Source of the DNA: Siphonodentalium dalli
Lineage: Eukaryota > Mollusca > Scaphopoda > Gadilida > Siphonodentaliidae
Assembly: GCA_032622095.1 (NCBI GenBank)
Contig: CP136066.1
Span: forward strand, 97,177,319-97,241,318
Length of the DNA stretch: 64,000 nucleotides
Direction of reading: 5' to 3'
Numbering within the stretch: position 1 is the stretch's first letter; each line of letters opens with the position of its first letter. Shown here one piece after another: positions 1 through 10,584 of this stretch. Below the pieces are notes generated by a model, which made no database searches, was not told the origin of the DNA, and saw only the letters and a program-made list of their open reading frames with translations. The position numbers and the translations under genes are program-made.

Positions 1-163
1 TTTAACCCTTCCTTAAGACAAATTATTTGAGCTTTTGATTTCAAGTTGGGTACTGATATATGGATTAATTCCTGTGATCATATCTTTGACAAATTATCAA
101 TTATGACTAGTCGCTATCGCCAAGGTATGGGTTAAACATCTGCCGATCGTGATCGGCCTCTCG
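1..163 (+). mobile_element. 3' end of a tandem-core (Helentron/HINE-like) element, family A
   Basis: The first 163 bases match the last ~165 bases of the elements ending at 19123 and 41429, including the terminal hairpin gccgatcgtgatcggc followed by CTCTCG|TT. The body of this copy lies before the window. Confidence 0.7.
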
Positions 164-412
164 TTATATAAGACTAAATGAGTTTATATGCATAACAGTT
201 CCCTCTACATTTCTGGTTATTACTAGACAGAGGAAGGTATCTTTGTCCATGCTTACTATGCGCAGAAAAAAATAAAAAATAAAAATAAAACCCTCCCACC
301 CTCATTGATTTGAAGAAAAAAATTGGCCGAGAACCAAAACAATTTTTTTTTTGGCCTAATGATTTGCTATATATGGAACCTTATGGTACACTTGTTATTG
401 TTGAATTTGCAG

Positions 413-583
413 AAGGACACAAGAATGCATGAATTCTACGAAAGCTTTGAGGACATTGATCTTTTTGAAGCTGTGTTGATATGCTTTGGATTGGTTGTTC
501 TAGTGATTGTTGGGCACTGCCGAGATTTGCTTCATTTCTTCAACCTGACTAACAAAAATTCTACTTCAGAACCAACAGAAGAG
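413..583 (+). CDS. SPTLC2: SPTLC2 exon A: N-terminal region and membrane segment
   Basis: Codes for 57 residues in phase 0, beginning after the acceptor ...tttgcag (AG at 411-412) and ending before GTATGA (donor at 584). The peptide has the family's N-terminal block (HEFYESFEDIDLFEA, comparable to FNEAFEETPMLVA of the vertebrate protein), followed by the hydrophobic stretch LFEAVLICFGLVVLVIVGH, which is the N-terminal membrane helix anchoring the enzyme in the ER, then CRDLLHFF, matching the conserved (L)RDFLR block. An ATG at 425 could in principle start translation, but the good acceptor and the extra N-terminal residues expected in this family suggest that an upstream exon lies before the window. 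The longer open frame starting at 323 is intron read-through. Confidence 0.85.
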
Positions 584-1065
584 GTATGATAAAACATCTA
601 CCATACTATTGACATGCTTTCAGAATGTTGTGAAGCCTTTGACAAATGTGGGATTTGGATATATCACTCAAATTGATGTCTATGCTCCGGGAAGCTGGGA
701 CCAAACTAAAGTTATATGAGCAATTTGGGTACCGAGAAACAAGATTGCCAACCTGGGTAAAAAGAATTCCAATATCAATGAACCTGGGTAAAAAAAATGG
801 CCATTTTGTGAACATGGGTAAAATAATTCCCGAAATCATTGTATAATTTCCATTTCAGCACCCCATGCCTTTTCTGGGAATTACATTGTTGATAGTTGAT
901 AGTTGATTGTTGATAGTCACCAGAAATCGCTGGAACATCGGAATGCGGTAGTTAGTACCACGTCATGAGCTCATGCTGTCATATTCAAAATAGTAGTGGG
1001 TCTTACTGGAGCTAAATTGGTCACTCACACCGTTTTTGGTGAATTACCCATGTCCCAAAAAGCCA
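584..1065. other. Intron 1, first part: short simple repeats only
   Basis: Contains three imperfect copies of acctgggtaaaa (about 749-824) and a GTTGATA-type simple repeat at about 887-917. No gene, and no TIR that I could pair. Confidence 0.5.
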
Positions 1066-1170
1066 CCTCGATTCAGGGGACTTGTGGTCTGTGACTTTTA
1101 TTATAATTAGCACATGTATGGCCGAACTAAAGACTTTTTCGATTGGCCGGTCTGCCACTTTTGAAACTTG
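1066..1170 (+). pseudogene. Decayed duplicate of SPTLC2 exon B
   Basis: Within intron 1, about 100 bp before the real exon B, one frame reads GLVVCDFYYN, stop, HMYGRTKDFFDWPVCHF, which lines up with LVNSWESFYTRHMYRRATDC FNRPVC of exon B. At DNA level cacatgta, gac, and tcgattggccggtctgc/ tcaatcggcctgtctgc correspond. A stop codon (TAG at 1112-1114) and a second one after PVCHF destroy the frame and there is no good donor. A cag (1068-1070) is at the expected acceptor position. A shorter related piece is at 6198-6252. Confidence 0.6.
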
Positions 1171-1207
1171 ACACCTCATACTCATAGTAAGCTTATGTTT
1201 CTTTCAG

Positions 1208-1362
1208 GGCTTTGCGCCCTTGGTGAACAGCTGGGAGAGTTTTTATACTAGGCACATGTATCGTCGAGCCACAGACTGCTTCAATCGGCCTGTCTGCAGC
1301 TGCGCGGGTCCTGAAACAGAGCTACTGGAGAGGGTTTCTACTGATCATGGCTGGACATTTCA
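1208..1362 (+). CDS. SPTLC2: SPTLC2 exon B
   Basis: Acceptor tttctttcag (AG 1206-1207), donor GTAAGT at 1363. It enters in phase 0 and leaves two bases (CA) of a split Gln codon completed by the next exon. The peptide includes SWESFYTRHMYRRATDCFNR, matching the family block [20 protein letters not shown], then PVCSCAGPETELLERVSTDH and GWTFQ (family PICSVPGARVDIMERQSHD and YNWSFK). This region precedes the PLP fold and links the membrane segment to the catalytic core. A decayed look-alike of this exon lies about 100 bp upstream (see 1066-1170), so this copy, with intact frame and both splice sites, is the functional one. Confidence 0.93.
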
Positions 1363-1682
1363 GTAAGTTCCGCACAATATTGCACACAGCGAGAGCACTT
1401 ATTTGCTTTCGCAATTCAGAAGACGGGTGTAATTGTGCCCATAATATAATCATAAGTTGGGTTTTTCTCAAACAAAATGTCATTTTGGGATAGACCTATG
1501 TCCAGTTAAACTATCACATGCCCATAATTTAACTGAGATGGGAAAGGTTCTAAATATACCTTCAAAAAGTTCAAGTGCAAATTTTAGCACCTGTGAATTA
1601 AAAATTGCGAGTGCATCGGGTGCGAGAGCAATCACTCCCGTCTCCTCGGAAGGACTGATTGCAGTTCTCTGGCAAATATTTT

Positions 1683-1770
1683 TAGCCCTTCCATGACTGG
1701 AGCTTCCTGAAATTTTGCAAAAACCCTGTGCCAATGTATTCTCTTATATATGCGAGTCTCCCATATGGAG
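1683..1770 (+). repeat. Family E repeat, left half (interrupted)
   Basis: Matches 59510-59590 (ccttccatg.ctggagcttc...ccctgt.ccaat..attctcttatatatgcgagtctc). The motif attctcttatatatgcgag and its inverse recur at 5080-5185 and 36553-36720. The 3.3-kb TIR element 1771-5070 sits between the two halves. Confidence 0.5.
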
Positions 1771-2387
1771 CAGCCCTGGGAATTAGCCTAGGAAATAGAC
1801 AAGCAGGTAAAAAGGTAAAAGCAGAGGCAAAATCAGTTTGCCTAGGCAATTCTATTTCCTAGGTGGGTCAATATTTCAAAAGTGTGCATTTTGGGTAAAT
1901 AAAAAACTAATTTTGAAACTAGAATACTGAAGGAAGTTAAATACTCATTATAATTATACAAGGTTGGCAGGTACGAGAAACATGTGCAGCAGTGCTAAAA
2001 TGTCATCGTGGTTGCCATGGCAACCATAAGTAACCAACCATGAGCCAAATGTCTGTCATTTGTGTTACTATCAACCAAGGGTGTAATGCTCTATAAACAG
2101 AAAAGTTATTCTGACCAAAACTCATCATGCTTAACAGGTAGGTCATACCTACTGACTTCCACATATGAGACATATGGAGAATGATCTACGTGTTAAGAAA
2201 TGGTCTGTTATCACTGTTATATGATAATATGTTATAAATTTGGTCTTTGTTTGTTTTTTGCAAATAATGTTGTCATGAGTAATTTCCCAATCAAACTATA
2301 GGTAGGAGATAAAGTCTATGTGTCTCTACCTCTGGCAGAAAAATGAGAGCAACAATCCTCACTGGTTTTCTTAGGAGATGCATTTTA

Positions 2388-4105
2388 TTACGGTAACACC
2401 AATGACCTGAGGGTAACACCAATGACATTTTTGGATTTTCCTTTTGAAATCATTCTCCCTTCCTTTAAAAAACACAATAGGGTGATTCCAAGGTAACGGA
2501 CGTACCATTCAGAATGGTTTTGGAGATAACAAAATTCACATTTTCTATCCTTTTATATAATGTCTTCAAAAGGGACAATGTCAGAAAAAAGAACAATTCT
2601 TTTAAAATGTTTGCATTTTTTTCTCTCCAACATGGAATTGCCCAATATTTCAAACAGATAACAAGATACATAACATTTAAAAGGGAAATAATAGTACCAC
2701 AGGTGTGTGGACACTAAAAATTGGCTATTGGCTATACATGTGTTGCATCAAGCGGTATGAATGCAATATAATCAGATTTATACAGTTGGATAATTCATTC
2801 CTGACACATTACCCCTGTAGTTGGAAATTTCACACCAACAATAGGTTTAAATTGTACTCGGAGTTTGATTTTCCAACAATTTATTAGTGGGGAATTAGCT
2901 GTATTTAGACCAAACTTTGCATATTTTTCTAGTTTTTTTCTCAAAATTTTTGGACTGACATAGCCTTCGGTTGGAAATTTTCCAAGCTCAGGGGCAGTGT
3001 CAGGATGGAAATTTCAAACAATGGAAAGATTGATGGCAGTCTACCTATGCTAGGATTTGCAATTTCCATCATGTTCAGATTTCAATATTTTCTCCCACCG
3101 GCCAACGCATGGCCCGGAGTGTCTCCTGCTCCCTACCATGCGGCCAGTTAACAACTTCTAATTAATTTAAGAAAAACAAATTGGGGTGTACGTGAATTCA
3201 CCTGCTGTTAGACCATTTTATGTTAGGATTTTGCAATTTCCTAGATCAGATCTCAAAATTGTCTCATACTAGCCCAGTGGATTATCTTCCTCCCCTGACT
3301 AATGTCCACAAGACTACTGATCCATTTAGAATATGCTACTGTCCAGGCTTGTGAGGGAACGGTTAACAGTTGGGGGGGGGAATCAAAGAACCCAAGTGGG
3401 GGAGCCCGAGGGGGTGCAAATGCAAACGAAACTACACAAACTTATGAGTTTGGTTTAGTTCAATGGGGTGGGGGAAATTCCAATCTCCCTAACAGAATTA
3501 AGCCACGTCCCGGCGGACATTAACATACTTATAAATACCTCACATTAATTGTCTTGTCACTTTATAATTTTAACTTTAACACTTCTTCAATTTTTAACAA
3601 AACTGATTTGTTTTGTATATAGAGGTCCAAAACCCTGAAAATATCTTCGAGACTATTTCATTGGCAACTGAAGAACAAATTATGATGATTTCTATTTATA
3701 ATGTCATTGGTGTTACTTTTTGTGGTAACAACATTGACGGTAACACCAATGACATTTTTTAGGTAAAATGAAATTTTCAGATAGAAGTCAAGGAATTTTG
3801 TTTGCCATTTCTCAATTTCTTTTCTAAGAATCATTTAATGTATAAAATGCATAAAAATTTGTTTTGTTCTATAAAAGAATATTTACCATATTGCGGTAAC
3901 ACCAAGACAAGCACTTAACATACTCAAGGACATTTTGAAAATCGGTAATAAATTTTAAAAAACATAAACAGTTGATGCTACCACTTTAACTTTCAAAGCA
4001 ATTACCTTGAAATATTCTACCAACCAGTGGTATTATCTTATCCTAGACTGATTCTTATCATCTTATTAAGGAGGATTATCAATATTGTAACACCAATGAC
4101 ACAGA
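2388..4105. repeat. Dispersed GTAACACCAATGACA motif cluster
   Basis: Within the 3.3-kb element the motif gtaacaccaatgaca (or close variants) occurs at about 2394, 2413, 3736, 3897 and 4086 on the + strand and inverted at about 3702. The unit is not tandem and no ORF explains it. Confidence 0.6.
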
Positions 4106-4502
4106 AATCAGTAACGGTGCAAAACAAGTAAAAATCTGAAATATGATGTCTTGTCACATGTTTTTGTGATTTATTTCACAAAGAGCAAAGTTTTGTGATA
4201 AATAAAAATAATAAATACCTATCATTTGCCATATATTTATCTTGAGAATTTCTCATGAAATTAGGTTGGTATGACCAGTAACATCAATAAAACTGGTATG
4301 TGGCTCTAATACTGTCAGAGCTTGGAATAAATTTGGAATCTCAATAAGTTCACTTATAACAATTTTAAGTAACCCCTGATGATACCACCATCACAAATAA
4401 ATACAATTATTCCAGGTTATTAGTGTGCGAATTGACATGTGTTCATGTCAACCCAAGTAACACCATTTTGCACCTTTTTTCAATATTGACCCAGGTAGAC
4501 TA

Positions 4503-4653
4503 CAGTAATGCCCTAAATAATCGACTCCTTAACCACAGCAGAATTATGGGTAATTTTTCAGGATTGAGTCGGAAATATGGCTTGTTGCCATTCATCGGAA
4601 AGCTCTCGGTGAGAGCTTTCCAATGAATGGCAACATTATTTAGGGCATTACTG
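4503..4653. mobile_element. Palindromic TA-MITE (family P), internally deleted
   Basis: Begins CAGTAATGCCCTAAATAATC and ends GGGCATTACTG, flanked by TA on both sides. The left arm is complete but the right arm has lost about 60 bp compared with the intact copy at 26207-26419. Confidence 0.75.
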
Positions 4654-5070
4654 TAAGTTAATTGGTTTACTAAAATTTTGTTGTGTAAATCAGAAATATA
4701 ACCAATTTAGCCAAATTGAATTCCTCTTTTTACATAAATTTTACTTAGAATAGTATGGATCCATGGTAGATGGGTATTAATTATAGGGGAACTGTATGGG
4801 AGATCTATGGTTGGAGAATTGATTAAGAATTTGGGGGACAGTAATTTGAGTGAATTAGATTTAGCTTGCAGTATTGATAAATGTATTATCTATAATTTCT
4901 TTGATAACTAATCAAAATAAAATAGCAAACCCAGGTGGTGCTGTAACGTTATTATTGATTTGAAATATTGTTGAAAAATTGACTAGGCAAAATCAGTTTT
5001 TGCCTAGGCCGATTTCTCCCACCTAGGCTAAAATATTGCCTAGGCATCTTCTCCTCAATTCCCAGGGCTG

Positions 5071-5190
5071 GGTAGCCTTGCATATGTAAGAGAATACATT
5101 GCCATTGGCCTAACATTATTTACCTTGAACTTGTATGCCAGCGCATTCTCTTATATATGTGAGGCTCTCTATGGGTTACATAAAACAATA
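5071..5190 (-). repeat. Family E repeat, right half
   Basis: Contains gcatatgtaagagaatacat followed by a direct-orientation copy of cattctcttatatatg; continuation of the repeat whose left half ends at 1770. Confidence 0.45.
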
Positions 5191-5834
5191 AATGACTACC
5201 TCACCAGCATGTGAAATGAAGCCGGCAGCTGTTAGTGCAATGGTTGCATGATGTCCTTTCGGTGCCGGAATACCTGGGTGTTCGATTTCTCAATAATGTC
5301 TATTCAAAGATGTCATAAACCTGCTATTGTAGGACCTGTTGATGTGGATATCTGATTCACTGTGTATAAATGCATGGGATGTTTTCTTTGCTGATCGGGG
5401 CTGATTGGGTGGTTGCCGAGTGTTTTAATAGCGTAATGGCTTCAGAATTTCTTATTATTTTACCTATATGCATGCCCTTGACCAATTATCTGAATATACA
5501 TATAGAGAATAGTACAAGTAAAAAAGTATGAAACATATGCTTACCCTATCAATCAAGAGTATCAATTTTATATTTGTAACTCATTTGATACTGTTTATGG
5601 AGAGGGTGATAATTATACTGTGCACAATAGTCTGTGTGGTCATCACCTCATCCCCAAACTTCAATGGGAGATGATTGGACAATAGGTGGGGTCTCTCAAC
5701 ACAGGTTTTACTGTATGTCCAAGCAGAATACACTCTGGTAGAGTGATCAACTAGAAAGGAGAATAATCTTGCTCAAAGTAGTTATTTTTACAAATATTAT
5801 AACCAAATTGACAACACAAATGGTCATTTTTATA
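5191..5834. other. Intron 2 stretch without recognised features
   Basis: Ordinary AT-rich intron sequence; no exon-like conservation, TIR pair or tandem repeat was recognised. Confidence 0.5.
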
Positions 5835-5942
5835 CAGTAATGCCCTAAATAATCGACTCCTTAACCTCAGCAGAATTATGGGTAATTTTTCAGGATTTAG
5901 TCAGAAATATGGCTTGTTGATATTCATCGGAAAGCTCTCAGC
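5835..5942 (+). mobile_element. Palindromic TA-MITE (family P), left arm only
   Basis: TA followed by CAGTAATGCCCTAAATAATC through attcatcggaaagctctca. The right arm is absent; family A-type tandem units start immediately after it. Confidence 0.65.
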
Positions 5943-6180
5943 TCCAAATACATGTCAAGTTCGAATTTGGGTTTGGTCCGCCTATTTTTGCCCGAGTTAT
6001 GGTCCTTGTCGACTTAAAATTTCCAATTATTTTGGTTTCTGTATACTTTATGTTTAGTTCTCTGATTGTTTTTAAATTCAACTGTAACTCTTTGATATCT
6101 GGTACGTGGTTCAAATTTCAGAAGACAAATGCCAAGTTTGAATTTAGTCACGGTCCGATGAATTTTGACAGAGTTAAAAA
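5943..6180 (+). repeat. Degenerate family A tandem-core units
   Basis: Contains phrases shared with the tandem cores at 17.4-18.1 kb and 38.5-39.8 kb, e.g. caagttcgaatttgggtttg and gagttatgg. The units are diverged and have no terminal hairpins. Confidence 0.5.
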
Positions 6181-6197
6181 AATGCTATCCTTACTAA

Positions 6198-6252
6198 AAA
6201 GCCACCTTTGCAGGGGACACGTGGTTGGCGACCTTTTATATAAACAGATAAT
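6198..6252 (+). pseudogene. Second partial exon-B-like duplicate fragment
   Basis: The stretch aaaagccacctttgcagggg and the ~35 bases after it closely match 1056-1115 (gccacct...caggggac..gtggt..g.gac.tttta.ata) and therefore the 5' part of the decayed exon-B copy and its acceptor. It stops matching before the HMY part, and ends about 30 bp before exon C. It looks like a truncated duplicate rather than an exon. Confidence 0.4.
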
Positions 6253-6284
6253 ATCTGATTATGTATTACAATGTTTCTCTGTAG

Positions 6285-6430
6285 ATTCACGGGAGGGAAG
6301 AAGAAAGTGATGAATTTCGGCTCTTATAACTACCTGGGCTATGGCAGTGAAATAGGTGATATCGCAGCTAGCGTGGCTGACACAACCAGAGAGTATGGAT
6401 GTGGGACATGCAGTACCTATCAACAGCACG
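6285..6430 (+). CDS. SPTLC2: SPTLC2 exon C: start of the alpha-oxoamine synthase core
   Basis: Acceptor tctctgtag (AG 6283-6284), donor GTTTGT at 6431. The first base completes the Gln codon from exon B and the last base (G) starts a split Gly codon. The encoded peptide runs FTGGKKKVMNFGSYNYLGYG, which contains the GSYNYLG signature of alpha-oxoamine synthases (family: VINMGSYNYLGFA), then EYGCGTCSTYQQHG, corresponding to EEYGAGVCSTRQEIG of the vertebrate enzyme. This is the fold type I PLP enzyme domain entrance, with residues near the substrate tunnel. The open frame continues upstream and downstream into intron, but similarity stops exactly at the two splice sites. Confidence 0.95.
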
Positions 6431-6716
6431 GTTTGTATTTTTCCTGTCTTAGTTAACATCCACTTGCTATACTCCTCATAACAAGATTATGGGGGAGTAT
6501 ATATGAATCAGATTGTCCATCCATCGTGGTGGTGTTCATGAGTCTATGGACACAACTTTGTACGAGCTTCTATTCCTACATTTTTCAGTAATTATTTAAA
6601 ATTTTTAAATCTTGGACTGTGTTGGAATTTGAACAATATATGTTACTTGCAATTGTTGTGGTACTTAAAAAAAAAATTTTCAAATTATTTATTTTTTATT
6701 AAAATGTACTGGTATA

Positions 6717-6840
6717 TGATTATAAGAAATGTCTTGCAGATCAATTGGGGTCCTTGGTTTTGACCGGCAGAATAGTTAAACAAATTTGTTTAATTACTCT
6801 GCCAGTCAAATCCAATGACCCCATTTCTGATATAATCAAG
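6717..6840. repeat. Imperfect palindrome (foldback MITE-like)
   Basis: ggggtccttggttttgacc (about 6747) pairs with ggtc..atgacccc up to about 6822, centred on aaacaaatttgttt. The outer arms gattataagaaatg and atttctgatataatc also pair. Confidence 0.6.
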
Positions 6841-7034
6841 TCTGTAAAAATTAGACCTAAATACATAGTACTGAGTTTCATTACTTGTCAGTGAGTTTCT
6901 ATTTCTGAACCATGGGATTCCGTGTCATTAGCACCAATCAGATTTCACACTGATATGACAGTGTCCAATCAAAATGTTTAACATTACTCAGTGCGACATA
7001 TTTTGAGAGAAGACTTACGGCATCTGAAAAATGA

Positions 7035-7160
7035 CAAGTTGGCTAAAGTGCTATAGACTCAGTATATCGTCATGGGCTTCCCAAATGTCATACCTGCAGT
7101 GCTAATTGCTCTGCAGGTTCGATATTTTAGAAGCCCACCAATGATATGTCAGTACATAAA
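7035..7160. repeat. Imperfect palindrome, related to 10445-10530
   Basis: atgggcttcccaaatgtcat at 7072 is an approximate inverse of the later atattttagaagcccaccaa. gctctgcaggttcga.attttagaagcccacc..tgat recurs at 10485-10520, so this is a dispersed foldback family. Confidence 0.5.
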
Positions 7161-7518
7161 TTATAAAATTTGTTTAGAAAGTCTGAAGTGCACAAAGTTA
7201 ACTTGATACCAGTATATACCCCTCTCCTATCTTTCTTGGAATGAGAGTAGGGAGTGAAGGACGCAATGAGGGAGTGGAGGATGCAATGGAGGGCAAGGGG
7301 ACATAGCTATCAAAAGGGCAGTTTTCCATATGTAAATTATTGTACTGACATCAGGCGAGCGCGAGTACCATGCTGGAGTCCCTCCATACCCACTGTGCCT
7401 CCACCCCTGAATGAGAGGGGTTATAAAGTTACATTGCCCCTGTTTAGTGTTCAAGGATAAAACTAGCTTGTCAAGTGTCAATAACAGCCACACATTGCTG
7501 TAAAGTGATAACCTTCAC

Positions 7519-8238
7519 CAGTGTTCATGCTGGCCCAGAAATTCCTTTAGCCATTCATTTAGACAAATGCCATTTTTTTTAGCCACTTTGCATTTGCTTT
7601 AGCCACTTATTTTGGAACATATTTTGAGATAAATTGAATTTCCAATCTTCTTTGAACAAACGTTTTGGTGAATGTAACAAGACTGATTTTTGTGGAGTAT
7701 TTTTCGTGCTGATAATTTCATTAGGTTTCATTTGTGCTACAGTCAACATAAAAAACAACAGGCACAGTCACAGAATTGCCAAAGAAATCAGCCATCGTTT
7801 TGACTTTCTGTGGATGGTCACTGAAATCTAGCTTTCTCTTACGATTCATTTTGGAAATGTGACTTGCAAAAAAAACCTCGGATACTTAAAGCATCATTCC
7901 CTGATCCCAACTCACAAGTTGTTTTTATTACAACACAAAGCATTTGCCATTGACACGATATGAAATCAACACCAATGCACGCCTATTACTAATTGCTCCA
8001 AGCACATCGGGTCTTATAACATACACGAGGTGCTGACGCTTTTGTTGTGCGGATGTTAGCTGCGCGTGATGTAATTAGACCGAGTACTAAGCTGGCGTGT
8101 TTATAATCGCCTCGATGTCTGGACACAATTGGGAGGAAATTATTTTAGCCATTTTTTTTCGCCATATGGTCATTTTATTTCGCCATTTACAATTATTTTC
8201 GCCAATGGCTAAAATAGCTACTGCCAGCATGAACACTG
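7519..8238. mobile_element. Non-autonomous hAT element with perfect 8-bp TSD
   Basis: Terminal inverted repeats CAGTGTTCATGCTGG (7519-7533) and CCAGCATGAACACTG (8224-8238), flanked by the direct repeat ACCTTCAC at 7511-7518 and 8239-8246. CAGTG ends and 8-bp duplications are the hAT signature. Subterminal ttagcca/ttcgcca motifs recur near both ends. The 720-bp interior has no transposase. Confidence 0.92.
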
Positions 8239-8836
8239 ACCTTCACTTACACCACATGCTTTAGATGTACAGGGATTTTTTTAGGTGTCCTCAGGGTCCG
8301 GTAAACGGCCCAATTCCCAATGGGAAAAAGGCACCTTTATTCCCAATTTTCAACCACCAAATTCCCAATTGCAGGGAGGTATATAATACCATCGGGTTTA
8401 TTGAATAATTATAATTTTTTTCCCGAGTTTTGTACACTCAGTCGATCGATATGCCCGCATCGTATAATGGCGACCTAACTATTAGCTTAACATGTGAATT
8501 ACCTCCCCTCTACCAGTCAGCGCATTTATGAAAGAGGGATGATAACTCTAAATAAATTGCTGATTTAAAACACGTGTACAGTAAATATAAATACAAATGT
8601 TTCGACCAACACATCCTCTGAAAGTCTTAGAGTCCCCATTAAGTAGTATTTAATATGTGTACACAGCAAGGACTTGCATAAAGTTTTAAAAACAACTTGT
8701 CAATTTAATTCACCCCGAACTGTATTCAGTAAACTAATTGCGTAGGTGATGTAAAAACAGCATTTCACAATGACACCGCTGCTTGGATGAACATGAAAGA
8801 TGCCGCCGACGTTATTCACACTTTCCCTGAACATCG

Positions 8837-8915
8837 TGATTAGCAATCGCTGGGTGGCAGCGAGGGACCCTGGACAGTGGGCTGGCTACCACTCAGTGAT
8901 TGCTAATCATGTTGT
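8837..8915. repeat. Imperfect palindrome
   Basis: cgtgattagcaatcgctggg pairs with cactcagtgattgctaatca, with a GC-rich centre. Confidence 0.55.
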
Positions 8916-8972
8916 TTACATTGTTGTCATGTGAGAGTGCAGTGAAGTGAAAAGATCTCACGCATGCTTTTT

Positions 8973-9853
8973 ATACGCCCGTTTGAAAAACGGCCGTATT
9001 ATAGTATTGGTCTGTCCGTCCGGGCGTCCGGGCGTCCGTTAACCTGTTGATAACTTTAGTTAGAGTGAACCAAATTTAATAAAATTTGGTATGTGGGTTT
9101 ATTAGCTGAAAAGTAAGTTCAAGTTCGAATTTGGGTTCCGCCCGCCAATTTTCACCGGAGTTATGCCCCTTATTTGACGTTTTTTGACTTAGAAAATCCT
9201 TGAAATTTGTTGTCCGGATGATAACTTTAGTATAGTTTATCGGAATGAATCCAAATTTGGTATATTACTTTCTCCCACCAAAAAAAATTAAAAGTTCGAA
9301 CTTGGGTTCTGTCCGACCATTTTTGGCAGAGTTATGCCCCTTTTTCGACTCAGAAAATTCAGTTTTTCTTATGTTTTTTGGTTTCCGGATGATAACTCGA
9401 TTTTGGAATGTTTATACGCAAAACCCGTTTTTTGGGAGAGTTATGGCCCCTTTTTTGACGTAATTTGACTTCGAAAATCCCTGAAATTTGTTGTCCGGAT
9501 GATAACTTTAGTTAGAGTGAACCGATTTCAATCAAATTTGGTATGTGGGTTTATTAGGAGAAAAGACAGCTCAAGTTCGAATTTGGGTTCCGTCCGCCAA
9601 TTTTCACCGGAGTTATGCCCCTTATTTGACGTAATTTGACTTAGAAAATCCCTGAAATTTGTTGTCCGGATGATAACTTTACTAGAGCTTATCGGATTCA
9701 ATGATAATTTGATATATTACTTTCTGCCACCAAAACACAGGTCAAGTTCAAATTTGAGTTCCGTCCGCCAATTTTTACAGAGTTATGCCCCTTTTTTACC
9801 AGTTTCCGCCGACCCAAGAGAGGGCGTATTTTGCACGCCCAGCGTAGCTCTTG
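8973..9853 (+). mobile_element. Tandem-core element, family B (Helentron/HINE-like)
   Basis: 5' end ATACGCCC forms a hairpin with ggccgtat a few bases on; then a gtccgtccgggcg simple repeat; then several ~150-bp units each containing ttgtccggatgataacttta and gagttatgcccctt; and a 3' hairpin gggcgt...acgccc followed by CTCTTG|TT. A second copy with the same ends is at 38671-39618. Short frames here are accidental. Confidence 0.7.
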
Positions 9854-10584
9854 TTTAAAAATATGTCTTCGATGAGCGGTAATCACCCGTGTTGTCTCTT
9901 CATTGTGGTAGTACCATACTGGTAGCTCAATATGGGAATGATAACACGGACAGATTGATTTGGTATTAATTATTTTATTTTATTTATTGAATTACAACTA
10001 GATACCTATCCATCCTTGGGTGTTTCATTACCGCTTTTCCGTCAAAGTTTGGTGGATGGCTTGAATTCTTCCGTTGTTATCTGTGAATTTTCAACTTACC
10101 TGAGGCTGAGAAATGGACCTCAATGGGCTGGGATTTTACTCCATATTTGAGTTACCTGTGTTTAAGTTGCGTTATACACCGACAATTATGGTATTAGTAC
10201 TATTTACTTGTGTGTAACAGTGATTAATTGAATTTTTCTAAAACATGGAAAATTCACAATTTTGGTCTGTAAAGACACCTTTTTCCCAATTCAAACGGAC
10301 CCGGACGGGCCGGACCCATTCCCAAAATAGGCAGAAAAATCCCTGATGTAGGTATCAGTTTTCACTGTACACAACACAAGTACTATTAGCACTAATGATA
10401 ACTGTAGGACACTGCTACATGCTTATCTATATTGTTAGTATACTCCACTTATGGACTGCTGTAATCCCAACAGAGAAAAATAAGCTCTGCAGGTTCGACA
10501 TTTTAGAAGCCCACCGATGATGTCAGTATGACTCTGAATGTTTGCTTACACAGAGTGGTAGTGATCGTACTGAAGCCTTGAAAT

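Larger units (their letters stand above)
1771..5070. mobile_element. 3.3-kb TIR element with CCTAGG subterminal repeats (non-autonomous)
   Basis: Ends are the inverted pair CAGCCCTGGGAATT (1771-1784) and AATTCCCAGGGCTG (5057-5070). Just inside each end the motif CCTAGG (or ACTAGGC) recurs: three times near the left end (about 1787-1865) and four times near the right end (about 4982-5045), an arrangement typical of transposase-binding subterminal repeats. Both ends lie inside a family E palindrome, so the element probably inserted into it. No transposase is encoded. I could not identify a clear TSD, so superfamily is open; hAT-like is a guess from the CAG/CTG termini. Confidence 0.6.
8270..10345. 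mobile_element. hAT-like TIR element carrying a nested tandem-core element
   Basis: Inverted ends CAGGGATTTTT (8270) and AAAAATCCCTG (10345), with further inverted similarity inside (cccaattcccaatggg / cccattcccaaaatagg; ggtgtcc / agacacc). Flanks share gatgta on both sides but not an exact 8-bp repeat. A family B element (8973-9853) is inserted within. No transposase. Confidence 0.65.

Noticed and set aside
323-412. N-terminal extension of SPTLC2 from the ATG at 323
   Set aside because: No similarity to the family and a good acceptor at 411-412; read as intron.
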